Assembly: GCA_001584585.1 (NCBI GenBank)
Contig: LSYV01000078.1
Coordinates: 263,942-327,941 of the forward strand
Direction: 5' to 3'
Origin: Gonium pectorale
Lineage: Eukaryota > Chlorophyta > Chlorophyceae > Chlamydomonadales > Volvocaceae
Length of the DNA: 64,000 nucleotides
Shown: one piece after another, positions 43,275 to 56,500 of the stretch
Layout: the number at the start of each line of letters is the position of its first letter
How positions within the stretch are numbered: position 1 is the first letter of the stretch
Made by a program: the position numbers and the translations under genes
Notes under the pieces: generated by a model
What the model saw: the letters and a program-made list of their open reading frames with translations, nothing else
The model's database searches: none
Told to the model about the DNA's origin: nothing

Positions 43275-46200
43275 ATGGGCAGGATAGGTAAATGTTCCGG
43301 TACCGTGCCTGTATGGGCAGCAGTCGCTCTGCTGGTGGCCCTGCCAGCAGTCTGTGCGCAACCGACGATTACGAAAATCAGCCCCACGTCCGGGAGCACC
43401 GCGGGAGGGACGAGGTGGGTGCTCTTCCAGCCGACTCCGGCACGCAAACGCCCCCGCCAAACCTGCTGCTGCGGGGCTCCAACAGGATCACGATCTATGG
43501 CAGCAACTTTGGGGACATGTATACAGCAATGCCAGCGGTGCTCGTTGGGATTTACCCGTGCCGGGTTATCGGCCACATGAGCAGCAGCGAAGTGGTGAGT
43601 AGGGCGCAGATGCGCTATATTTGTAGGTGAACTTGCAGCCAATTCCATCGCCCCTGCGCGCACATCGCAGCTGACCTGTGAGACGGCACCCGGCATTCCC
43701 GGTACTTACCTGCTGGCCGTGTCTACGGGCGACGGGGAGCCGGCCAGCATCTATGGATTTACCTACAGCAACGATTTGACGCCGAGTAGGTGGAGGCTGG
43801 GGGCGGTGACGGTAACCGGGGCTGGGGGGTGGGGGGTGGGGGGTGGGGGGCGGGGGGCGGCCCTGACCCCGCCCACCCCGCATCGAGGGCGTGCACGTGT
43901 GACCATGGGGTGCACACATTGTTTGCATGGATTTGCCGTCCACTTTGGTTCCGTTTGCGGATAGATATTGTAGCAATGGGTTGTGGCGTTCGGCGTCAAG
44001 CAAGGAGCGTGAAGTCAGGTTGGAGCGGGTGCCGCTGGACACTGCTGCGCGCACGGCCGGCAAGGCACCATCCTGCGGCGGGTCTCGGAGGTATCTCATG
44101 CGCATGCCTCAGAACAGCTGGTCCGCTCGAGGAGGCTGGATCACACGCGAAGCTCTGCAATCCTTGCCGTGCGTGTTGAGCAGGGCCGCCATGGCGCACG
44201 CTCGTCACTGCTGGGCGACCCACGCCCCCGGCCGTTGGGCGCCGGCAACACCACTCCTCACCTCCTCCCGTTGCTCCCGGACCTCGACCCCGTTCCCTCC
44301 TCCCACCCCAACCCCACCCCAACTCCCACCCCAGACATCAAGGCGATCTACCCGCGGGCCGGCCCGCCCGGGAGCCAGATCTTCCTGGTCGGCGACAACA
44401 CGTGGACGCTGCAGTGGTCCATGTGCACCGAAACCACCTGGGGCGAGATCAACTGCATCGGCAGCATCATGTTTGGGGACTACCTGTGCCCACAGGACCT
44501 CACCGACCCCGAGTCGGTGATCAACTTCGCCAACTGGACCGGCTACCAGCGGTACGGCTACAACCCGTATCGCGTGGGCTGCACGCTGCCGGCGCCAGAG
44601 ACCGTGGCGACGCTGGTGCGGGCTGGAGAGCTGGAAAGCCGGGACGGGAGGGGAGGGGAGGGAGGAGAGGGGAAGGGGCCGGCCTGGGTCAGCTTCGCGT
44701 GGCTCGAGCGGCTGGGGAGGGGCCGATCCGCGGCAGTCGCGGATGGGGGCGGGGTCTTGAAGACGGCGCACTGCCAGCCGTGAAAAGAGGATCGGAGTAT
44801 CGGCATGCGTGGGTTGGCGCCCGGCCATGTCCCTTCTGCCCTAATCCTGCGTTGATCCTGCTTTTGACCCAAACTCATGTGACTGCTTTTGCTTGGGGAC
44901 CGTTTTCGGCCCCCGACGCCCTCATGCATTCATGGCATCCGCCATCCGCGACTCAAGCGCGCCCCGCCCTCCTTGCACCCCTTCTCTTGCGTGTGTTCCT
45001 TCCCTCTTTCCAGCCCTCTCTTGGCACCGCCGGCAGCTTCAACGCCACGATGCGCTTCGAGGCCAGCCTCCGCGGCGGCTCCGCTCAGGTGCTTAGACCG
45101 TCATACGCGTACGACGTGAACGGCACGCCGTACCACTTCCAGCTGTACCCAGAGGTGTCCAGCATTGAGCCGTCCGTCGGCTCGGTGGCCGGCGGCACGC
45201 TGATCAAGATCACGGGCCGCGGCTTTCCCACCCTGGACCTGAAGCTCGACGATGTGGTCAACGTATCCATTGCCGGCGTGCCGTGCACCATCGTGAACAG
45301 CACGTACGACACCGTGTTCTGCGTCAGCGGCCCCAAGCCGGCGCTCGCGCCCGAGTCGGCGGCGCCCATCGCTGGTCTGTATCCTGGCATGCGCGGCATT
45401 GAATACGAGTTCTACAACATGTCGTCCAGCCGTGAGACGCCCACCTACAGCAATCTGTGGCGTCTCAACAAGACCATCCTGACGACCAAGACCAACGGCA
45501 CGGGGTCCTACAAGGCCACCCTGGCGCACGGCTGGGAGGACCCCAACCACACCGTGTCCTACCACTGCACCCGCTTCAAGGCCTTCTTCACGGCGCCGCG
45601 GTCTGCCAAGTACCGGTGCGTCGGGTCTGTGGGCGTGGCTGTGGGCGGGTCTGCGGGCGTGGCTGTGGGCGGGTCTGCGGGCGGGGCTGTAGGCGGGGCT
45701 GCGTACGTCAAGGGGGTGGGCGGCAGCTACCGTAGTTGGTTGATTGGAGGCATTGCTGATGGGTGTTGCGGTGCATGGACACGGGATGTGGGTTGGGCTC
45801 GGCCGCACTGGTCAAGTGGGGCTGTGTGTGGTGCGTGTTAATGTGGGTTGGGCAGGGCGGTGGGTGGTGGGTGGTGGAAAGTCGAAGTCGGGTTCGGCGG
45901 CTTCGGGGTCGGCGGGGTGGCTGGGTTGTGCCGGCGCTGTCGTGTGCCGCGTCGGCTGGATTTGGTGAAGCAAGTTGACGGTGGAAAGGCCTCCCGCTTT
46001 TGGGACTAAACCCCCGCGTTACTTTCGAACGCGCAGGTTTTACGTGCAGAACGACGATTACGGCCAGCTGAATGGAACCTGGATTCAGGTCAGTATGGGC
46101 TCTGGCTCCCCTGGGCCGTAGCCGGCACGGGTCCATTAGCCACTGCACCTCAGCGTTTTTACACGGGTTCGGCCAACCCACCGCAAGATTGGATACCGAT

Positions 46201-47523
46201 AGCGGCTGCCTTATACTTCCGCCGCACAGTGGATGACGCGAGCGCTTTTACGACTCCTTGGGCCTTCTTTCGAGCATGTGCATAGTCCTGGCGCTGTGGC
46301 TCGCAGCCCGTCTGCGCGCCGAGTCAAGGAGCCATGGGCTCGCGTATGGCCGTATGCTGCCCTTGGCGTCCGTCCGCCCCGCCAAGCGTACCCTGCCTTG
46401 CCCTGCCCTGCCCTGCTGCCCTCTTCAATCTCTAACCCGCGGCCCGCCCCCGCCCCCACCCCCGCCCCCGCAGGACGGCATCGAGCTCTCCCGCATGCTG
46501 GTCAACCTGTCCTACTGGACGCCCGTCGACACCTTCTTCTACTACTCCTTCCAGGGCTCGGTCCCCATCTACCTGGAGGCCGCGCACCGCATCCTGCTGG
46601 AGAGCGCCCACTGCAACGGCCCCTCGGTGGGCTCGCAGCAGGTTGCCGTGCGCATGGAGGTGCCGGAGCCCGTCGCCAACTCGATTGCCAAGGTGCAGAC
46701 CATCACCGTCACCTCGAGCATCGTGCCGCACGCGGTGCTCGTCAAGTTCCTGTACGGCGCCGGCGCCAACACGACGGCGTTCTTTGTCAATGTCACGTCG
46801 CTGGACGACTCGAAGCTGGACGATCCGCTCCTGGGCATGCAGCTCATCTTCAACGACGGCAACGTCACGGCCGTGTTCCCCGTCACCGCCAACAGCGCCG
46901 CCATCGACGACGCCATCGAGGCGGCCTTTGGCGGCCAGCTCGCGGAGAGCAACAGCAACGACCTGTTTGGCGTGCGCAAGGTGCGCTCGCAGGGCAGCAT
47001 CTCCCTCCAGATCGGCATCAACGCCATCGTCGGTGACGCGAACGGCTTCGACGTCACGGGTGCCCGGCTGGTGATGATCAGCAAGGCCGTGCTCAACAAC
47101 GTCACCGCGCCGTCCACCAGGAACTGCACTTGGCGCTATCCGCCGCCCGCCTCCGCCGCCGCCTCGCCGCCGCCCCCGCCTGGCATCTCCACGAGCAACA
47201 TCCCGGGCGGCCTCATGGTGACGGTGACGCAGGCGCAGCCCGTGCCCGCCGTCGTCCCCAGCGGCGATTTTGAGATCAGCCTGCCCACCACGGCCACGCC
47301 GTTCGTCCTGAACTACGAGACCAACGCGACGGTCATGCAGCAGACGATTTACAACCTCACCAAGATGGACTGCTCGGTCACGCTGACCAACACGTGGCGC
47401 GAGGGCGTGTACTTTGCGCGCGTGTGGACCGTGACCTTCTCTTCTTCGGTATTTGATAACGTGCCCACCATCGTCGTGCAGCCCACAGACACCATGGCGC
47501 CCGGCACCCTGATTGCAGTGGAG
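43275..47523 (+). other. Fibrocystin-like exons 1-7: signal peptide, IPT 1-3, first PA14
   Basis: Exons 43275-43414, 43486-43594, 43671-43785, 44335-44615, 45014-45615, 46037-46088 and 46474-47523. IPT starts are PTITKISPTSGSTAGGTR (split by a 71-bp intron), IKAIYPRAGPPGSQIFLVG and VSSIEPSVGSVAGGTLIKIT. PA14 features include FKAFFTAPRSAKYRFYVQND, then PIYLEAAHRI. The start ATG at 43275 opens straight into the signal peptide; an earlier ATG at 43255 meets a stop after six codons. Confidence 0.85.
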
Positions 47524-50500
47524 GTGGGTTCTGGGCGGGCGGGAGAGCGTGCGGATGGCAGGGACGGGGAAAGGAGAGGGAAATTGCGCGGTTGCCTTGA
47601 AACGCATCGCTAGAGCGACTCTAGGCACTTCCGCTAATTTGGGTGGCTGCAGGGCCGTTTGCGCGGAAATAGCGTCAAGAGCCAGCTTCGCAAGTTTCAG
47701 GCCCTTGTCCCCGAACCTGACACGGTGGGCCTGATGTGCGTGCCTTGCATTCATGCGACTCCCCTGCCCTCGTGCGCCCGCTCGCATTCATACCCTTCGA
47801 CGTGCAGAGGCGCCGGGCCAACCCACCACTCACGGGCTCCTTCGCCGTTGCGTACGGGGACTACTGCGAGTCGGTGTCCATCGGCCTCACCGACAGCGTG
47901 TACACCATTGCCGACAAGCTCGCCACCCTGCCCGGCATGGGAAGACCCCAGAAGGTCGAAAGCTCGGGAGGCTCGTACTACGGGTACACCTTCATCATTA
48001 CGTTTGACCCCTTTGTCAACCCGGGTGACGAGCACACACTCCGCGTCGTCGACCTGTCAGGCCTGACGGGCGTCCGGCCCATCGCCACCGTCGCCAACAC
48101 CACCGAGGGCTCCACCGACGCCTTTTACGGGCCCATCCCCACCGAGTTCCTGCAGCTGGCGGTCTCCGAGCCCGGCACCATCAGCCTGTCGGTCAACGGC
48201 GCGCCCTCAGCCTGCACGCACCCCTCCGGCATGTGCAAGTTCGAGTACTCCGAGGCTGCTACGCCGCTCATCACGTCTGTCAGCCCCGCCACGCTGTCCT
48301 TCAACACCGAGAGCAGCCTGCCCCTCACCATCACCGGCACGCAGTTCGACGCGGGCCTCGTGAACGTGACCGTGGGCGCTGCGATCTGCAACGTCACGTC
48401 GGTGTCCGCTACGCAGATTGTCTGCTCGGTTAGCGACGACGCCCCGGCCGGTGTTCGGCTCGTCAACGTCAACGTGGCGGGCCTGGGCAACGCCGCCGGC
48501 GCCAGGAACGTCACCATTGAGACGCTCTACGTGACCGGCGTCAATCCCTCGCCCGCTTTGGTCGCCTCGTCCGGCTTGTCCATCCTCAACATCACGGGCA
48601 AGGGCTTTGACGAGTAGGTCGGGGGTGCTTGATCTGGGCTGCTAGGTAGCAGTACAGCAGGGTCAAGCCATGTGGCTTTGGGTGGTTGTGCATGATTGGT
48701 GGACGTTGGCTGGCAAGAAGCTCTGCATTAACTGTTTCGCGCCCCTCTCTTTCGCGAAGCGCGCGCGCTGCGCAACAGCTGCATGACACGCGCAACCTCT
48801 CTGCCGATGAGACGACCCCGCACCACCCTTTGCTTTCTGCGCACCAGGGTGCAGTGCGCCAACAACAAGGTCCTGATCGACGACGATGAGTGCGGCGTGC
48901 TGGCCTGCGGCCCCACGTTCCTCACCGTCCTCTACACCGGGAACGCCGGCGCCGACGTGGCGTCAGCCGCCATCACCGCCCAGGTCTACGAGGCCGGCCG
49001 CCTGATCGACGTGGACGTTCCGGCCAGCCCCACCGTGGCCGTCTCGGGCGCTGCGCCGACCATTACGGGCATCACCAGCCCCGACACCATGCCCGGAGCC
49101 GGCGGCACCGTCACCGTGTCCCTAACCGGCGCGGGCCCTGCCGACGTGGCAGCGATGCACATGGTTCCCTGGATCCCCTCGCCGACCAATTACACCGCTG
49201 CACATGCGGCGTACCAGGGCCGCATCGCGTGCCCAGGTGTCACGGCCGTGAGCGGCGCCGAGGTGTCGTGCACGGCGCCCGGCCTTCCCAACGGCAACTA
49301 CCAGGTCCTGGTGGTGCTCAAGTCGGGCCTGCGGCTGCTCTCCACCGAGACGATCCTGTTTGACCTGGTCATAACCTCTGTCTCGCCGAACTGGGGCAGC
49401 ATCGGCGGCGGTACCGTCGTCACCATCCGCGGCGCGGGCTTCAGCATGAAGCCCGCCGACAACGTGGTCTTCCTGCAGATCCCCGTCTCAACCACCTTCC
49501 TGAACGGCATCATCCAGTGCGACACGACCAGCGTGACGCCGACCGAGCTCACCTGCATTACCAGGGCCCACCTGGCGACCAACGCCGACGGCAACGATCC
49601 TACGGCGAAGCAGGTCATGCCTGAGGCCACCAACGCGCAGCCGGTGTCGGTGGTGCTGTGCAACACGACGTACTACAACTCGACCGTCCTTAAGGAGTAC
49701 TGCTGGTCGCTCGCGTCGTCGCCCCACGCGCGCATCGCCACCGCCCGCAGCGACTCGTGCGACTTCGGGTGCGTGCATGGGGTGTGCTGTGTCAGGGAGC
49801 GGCGGTGTATCACCGCGCCGTGCTGTTTGCCCGGCTTGGCACGCCGGGCAGAGGGGTCTGTGAGAGTCTGCGCTTTTGTTTCCTTCGCTGAAATCGCACA
49901 ACCGTTTGTTTGTAACCTGCCCTGCCTCCTGCTGGCGTGCACATTTGTGCTGTGGCGGCGTGTGTCCTCCTCACCCTGCTGACCCAAACCCCGACCGCAG
50001 GTACTCGGAGGAGCTGACCCCCGCGATCGACATCATATGGCCGGCCAAGGGCGCCGCGGGCGTCAACCTGCAGATCAACGGCTCCTTCTTCAGCGACGTG
50101 ACGGCGGTCCAGATGATGCAGGGCGGCGCGATGCGCGGTCTGTGCACTGACGTGATCGCCTTCAACGGCACCATAAACTGCACCACGCCCGACCTGCCTT
50201 CGGGCATCTATACCCTGCTCCTGCTCAAGGACAATGGCGAGAAGTCGGTGGACGCCTTCGTCTCGGGCGTCTTCACCTACAGGCCCACCATCACGGCGCT
50301 GGACGGCAACGCCGGCTCGCTGGTGGGCGGCAGGCCGCTGACCCTGACGGTGGGCGGCTCGGGCCTCGCGACCGGCGATGGCAACTTCTCAGCTAACGCA
50401 GGTAAGAAGCAGGGTGCACGCGTGGCGGGCAGTGCAGTGCGATGCTTGGTCTGCCGTTGCTAGTTGGCTTGTGTGCCAGCTTCGCACCAGCTGCGCGGCG

Positions 50501-53500
50501 AGTGCCCGACTGCTGCATACCCCTCACGACCCTGTCGCCGCCCTCCCGCCCGCTCGCCCGCAGTGGACATTGCCGGCATGCCCTGCCCTCTGATCAGCGT
50601 GGACAGCCGCTGGTCCCTCACCTGCCGCGCTCCCGGCATGAACGGCTACGTCTATGCGGAGTACTGGAACCTGGCGTCGGGGACGTACACGCTCCCGGAT
50701 CTGCTGGGCTACTCGAATCCAGGCGAGTGTATCGGGCTGCGTGGCTAGTGGACTGGGGCGAAGTGAGGAGGGCAGGCTAGCAGACGTGTGCTCCTCTGCA
50801 GTGCTGCCACGTGGGCATATCCTGTCCCTCACCCATTGCATGTCAGTGCGGGCGACCGGCCAACTGTGCGTGTAAGCCCTCATCCCACGCCCAGTGAGAA
50901 GTAACCGTCACTCGCTGTGCGCCGCCAAAATTTGGGCTCCAGATCTGGTCAAGCTCGAGAAGGGCGTGTGGATGAACTGGGACTGGGCCTCGCCGAAGCT
51001 GGGCGTCGTCCAGACCGACTTCTTTGGAGCGCGTTTCACCTTCTACATGCAGGTAACTGTGGCCTGCGGCCTACCAGGGGCTGGTGTAAGCCGGCGAACT
51101 ATCACGGTTGACCCTGAGGTTGAACGTGGGATTCTTTGTTGGGCTATTTAATGTCATAGTTCACCGCTCATCCCACCCGTCACCTACATCGGCAGATCGC
51201 CGAGACGAGCAACGCCTCGTTCTACATGAGCTGTGATGACTCCGCACGGCTTTACATCGACGGGGAGCTCATCGGTAGCTCCGGGTGGGGTCTCCCCACG
51301 ACCCTGCAGCCCGGCGTGCGCAAGTTCGTGATCACCTTTGTCGAATGGACGGGCACAGCCAGCATCAAGCTCTACGTTTCGTACGTGGGCTCCAACGGAT
51401 ACAGCACCGGCTGGCAGCAGGTCGAGTGGAGCAAGGTCACACCGGTCGCACCCGGGGCGCCCCTGCCCATTGGCCTGACAGTCAATGGGGTCGCGGCCGA
51501 TCCAGCCTGCCCACCTTCGACCGTGCAGTTGCAGCTGCCGTACCGTCAGCCGCTCTCGTACGAGCCGTCTTCGGTGCCGCTCTCGAACGGCACTTGCGCT
51601 TACGTCTACACGACCCACATGACGCCAACGCTCGTGGCGTTCAGGGGGATGCCCAACGGCGTCAGCAACGGGCCGATGAGTAATCCGAACGCGACGCTCT
51701 CGGTCTATGGTGACTTCTTCCTGGACCCCAGCATCCCCGCCACCGATCAGCTGAGCATCATGGTCGCGAACGAGAGCTGCCCCATCTTCAACGTCACCCA
51801 GGTCACAGTCAATGGCACTACGATTGTGATGACGTTTAACAGCACAGCCATAAACAGCACCAACACGACCGCTACCACCTACGCCGCTATCAATGTGACG
51901 AAGATTGACTGCGCGATTCCGGCGCTGGTGGTCGGCACGTGGCCGGTCAGGGTGTTGGTGTCGGGCCTGGGCTACACTCGCCCACCAGCCAACGTGGCAA
52001 CCGACTTGCCCACCGTCCCCTACAAAGTCCAGTGAGTATCGGGGGTGCAAGGCCTAGGGAAGCGTCGGCCCGGGGCTGAACCGAGCGCGGTTATGGGGTG
52101 TCGGCGGGCGGGCGGGCCATTCTAGGCCTTGCTCTAGTGGCAGGCGGTAGCCGGTAGTCGCATGGTCCATAATCAGGCCGGGAAAGGGCCACAGTAGTCG
52201 AAGGGCTACGTGAGGCCCTGGTCTACGGCGTATTCTTCACCCTCAGGTTGATTGCCGGCCAGGGCCGTCAGCTGCAGCTGGATTGTAAGACAGCAGCGAC
52301 CCCTCTTCATTCAAGCACAGCATACCTGCCCTGTGCCGCCCGGCAACCTTGCCCTCGCCTCTTCACACGCAGGGTCACGGGCATCACCAGCCCCGTCCTC
52401 AACAATGCCGGCATCAACAACGACATGCAGTGCTACGGCTCGCTCTTTGGCGGGATGACCCTCACGGTCGGCGGCTACGGCTACGTGCGCGGCTTCGTCG
52501 ACACGGACCTGCAGCGCAATTTCACTCTGGTCTGGGACCAAAGCACGTGCAGCTCCACCTCCCAGCTGACGCCCACCTGCCAGGCCGCCAAGGCGGCGGC
52601 CGGCTTCCAGAACTACACGCTGTCGATGCCGTTCATCCCTGTCACCTGTGACGGCGCCACCGCCGTTTTCCGCCTCGGGCGTATCGCTGTTGCCAGCCCA
52701 GAAGGCTACGCCGGCGCCACATCTGGCTCCAAGGTGGTGCTCAACTTCAAGCCGCGCGTGTACTACATGTACCCCAACAGCCCGCAGTACAACGAGGCCG
52801 GCAGCTCATCGGCGTTTTCCCTGTGCGGCGCGCGCACCCCAGTGATCTCGGCCGTCTCGCCGGCCAGCCCAGCCTCACCCGACGTCGGCGCCGACGGCAC
52901 GACAAAGCTGGCGCTAACGTGGTTCCTGGCAGGCGTCGGCAGCAATTACATCGTCGGCACGGCGGCTGGCGCGCGCAGCAACGCGACGGTGGAGCTTGAG
53001 GCCGGCCCCACGCTGCTCAATTGCACCGACGTGACGGTCGTCTCGTCATCCATCAAGCCCACCAACTACAGCGAGAGCGTCCGCTGCACCTTGCCGCGCT
53101 ACCTGCCCGCCGCCGTCTACCGCCTGTGGGTGTGCATCCCGCCCTTTGGCTGCGGTCTGCAGTACTACACCGTCAATCTGGCGGTTTCCTCGGCCGCCCC
53201 GTTGGTGGGAGGCAGCGCCGGCGGCACGCGGGTGACCGTCACCGGCAACGGCTTTGACACCAACGCCAGCCGCGTTGCGGTCCGCTTCGGCAGCAGCATC
53301 TGCAACGTCACCAGCAGCACCGCGACCAGCCTGACGTGCGTCACGGGCCCGCTGGCGGCCAAGCCCGACGCCGTCGTCACGGCGCCGCTGTCGATCGTGC
53401 CGACCATTGGCGCGGGCGAGTTCACCTACTCGGCCTACTCCTTTGCGCTGGACCCCAGCCTCGAGGCGGCCGTCAGCTCCGTCACCCCGGCCCGCGGCTC

Positions 53501-56500
53501 CACGGAGGGCGGCACGCCCGTCACCATCACCGGCGTCGGCTTTGCGCTCGGCGCGGAGACGACCGTGACCGTGGGCGGCACGCCCTGCACCTCGGTGAAC
53601 GTGGTCAGCTCCACGTCCATCACCTGCACCACAGGCAAGCCGCCCAGCGACGTGCTGCGCGTGCCGCTGCCTCTCGTGATCAACCAGGCCGGGCGCGGCT
53701 ACGCCCGCGGCAACGTGAGCTACCAGTACATCGACCTGTGGAGCCGCAACAGCACCTGGGGCAATGGCCCGCTGCCCGGCTATGAGGACTCGGTGGTCAT
53801 CCCGCCCGGCGTCACGGTGCTGCTGGACATGTCCCCGCCAAAGCTGTTTACGATTGTGCTCCAGGGCAACCTCGTCTTTGACGACACGCTGCCGTACATC
53901 AACCTCCAGGCGCACTACATCCTCGTGGTGGGCGGCAATTTCTCCATCGGCACCGTCGAGAAGCCCTTCCCCGGCCGCGCCAACATCACCATGCACGGCC
54001 CGCCCAACAGCCGCGACCTGCCCCTGTACGGCGCCAAGGCGATCGCCATCCGGAACGGTGTGGTGACCTTCCACGGCCAGCACAAAGTCCCGCACTACAC
54101 GGTGCTCAACCAGACGGCGAACCAGGGCGAGACGGCCATCGTGCTCAACGGCCAGGTCAACTGGCAGGTGAGGCGGCGTTGCGTGTGGTTATCTGAAAGG
54201 CGCGGGTGGGCAATACCTGGTTGCGGGTTCGGTTGAAGGGGTTGGGTGGGGGAGCTGGGCGGTTGCAGTAGTGTAAAGCCCAGGCATTGTCCTTGTGTCT
54301 TCCTGGTCCTAATCGTGCCGTCTCGCTTGGCTGGATGTTTTGCTGGATCTTTTATGAGCAGGTCCGTTGCACCGTTCTTGAGGGCCTGCTCGCACTGCCC
54401 GCAGGTCGGTGACCGCATCGTGGTTGCCCCCAGCGGCTTCCACCCAGACCACGTGGACGAGGCGACCATCACGGCCGTCGACCTGGTCACCCGGCCCGGC
54501 TGCTCGGTCCTGTACCTCGACACGCCGCTCAAGTACGACCACCTGGGAGTCATCCACACGCAGGACGGCCTCGCCCCGCTGGACATGCGCGCCGAGGTCG
54601 GCGTGCTGACGCGCAACGTCGTGCTCATGGGCGACTGGACGAGCGAGGCCAACATGTATGGCGTCCAGGTCATGGCGTACTCGCCGCCGTACCTGCCGCG
54701 TGCGCTGATCCGCTTCGATAACATCGAGGTGACGCAGAGTGGACAGGCGTACCGCCTGGGCCGCTACTCGATCCACTGGCACGTCCACGGCGACGTCAAC
54801 TTCCAGTCCTGGGTGCGCGGCTGCTCCATCCACCACACCTACAACCGCGCCACCACCATTCACGGCACGCACCGCTCGCTCTACCAGAACAATCTGGCCT
54901 ACAACGTCATGGGTCACACCTTCTTTATGGAGGTGAGGAGAGTCGATATGGACGACAGTTGGCGACAGAGTGGTTGAAGGTTGGAGCGGTTGGGGGTTGG
55001 GAGTCGCCTACGTGACTGCTGCATTCTGTGCAGTTTGCCTGTGCGCAGCGGTATCGAAGTTTCGGCTTCGGACCAACCCCTCTCAGCATCAGGAATTTAC
55101 AACCCCTTGTCGTGTCGTCAGGACGGCAACGAGTGGGGCAACGTGATTGAGGGCAACATCGGCATCTACACCAAGGCCTCATACGCGCTGCTCATCACGG
55201 ACACCACGCCCGCCACGTTCTGGATCACCAACCCCAACAACACCGTGCGCCACAACCGCGCTATCGGAAGCGAGGCCTATGGCTTCTGGTATCGCCACTT
55301 GGTGCGTCCCCTGCTTGGCGGCTGTTGACGCCCATTTGCGAAGGGAGTCGGAACACGTCGCCTGCTGGTAGCTTGCGCCCTATAACCTCGCTCAAGGTAC
55401 CACACCTCTTCACGACTTGTTCCCCATCGGATCCCCACAGGACAATCCCGAGGGCCCGGGCTACAGCCCCACCATCTGCCCCAAGTTCACCCAGCTCGGC
55501 GAGTTCTACAACAACTCCGCCCACTCCAACATCCACTACGGCTTTCGCATCCACCCCGAGTACTACCCGCGCAACGTGCCCTGCAATGGCTTCAACACGC
55601 CGTTCGCGCAGGTGCCCGCCGTGTTTGACACGTTCAGCGCCTACAAGAACGGAGTCAAGGGCGCCGTGGCCACGCAGGTGGGGCGGGGAGGGGGCTGTGC
55701 TGCGGGGTGGCAGGGCGGTTGGAGCAGCAACAACACAGGCTTTGGACTGTCTGCGCTGCTATGCTGTGCAGGGTTCACTTGGGCAACCTTCCGCGAATAA
55801 CCTCACATTCGAATCATTGTTAGTACATGAATGTTGACGTTACCCGCCCGCCCCGGTAGACTCGGTTGCCCCTTGTGTGTCAAACCTTGAATTGCAGGTT
55901 GGCCTGGTCCAGTTCCGCAACTTCGTGCTGGGCGACAATGGCGGCGGCCCCAAGCAGCACGCCACCAGCGGCAAGGACAACGGCGCCAACGCCGAGATCT
56001 CGTGGGTAGTGGATGACCGCAACCGCTACGACACCGCGCTGTCCGAGATGTCGGGGCTGCACAATGCAACCCTCTATGCGCGCACCGACACCGGTGGGTG
56101 GGCCGACCAGATGCCGGAGTTGGCAGTCCTCCCAATGCTCGTTAGCAGGGCGTGTGCCGTTGCTGTTTTCAAACGATGCAGGTATACATGTGTGTTTGTG
56201 TGTCTTGTGGCTATGGGCTGCGCCGGGCCTTTCCCCCTGCTGGAAACTCCCACCCCCGATGCCTGCGGCGCGCAGGTCGCTATGGCACCGCGGGCGACTG
56301 GCCCTCGGGCCGCTACGTGACGGGCGTCATCGCGCAGAGCCCGCTCATGGGCCACCAGTTCCACTCGGCTCTCATGTCCCTCGTCAACGTCACCTTCGTC
56401 GACTACACCTCGGCCACCGGCATGAGGGCGCTGGAGCACTGCGGCAAGTGCAAGAAGTACCAGGGCGGCGCCACGTGCTTCACCGCCGGCCTGCAGTTCA

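Noticed and set aside
46432..47787. 451-codon open frame on the minus strand
   Set aside because: Antisense shadow of the 1050-nt fibrocystin-like exon 46474-47523.
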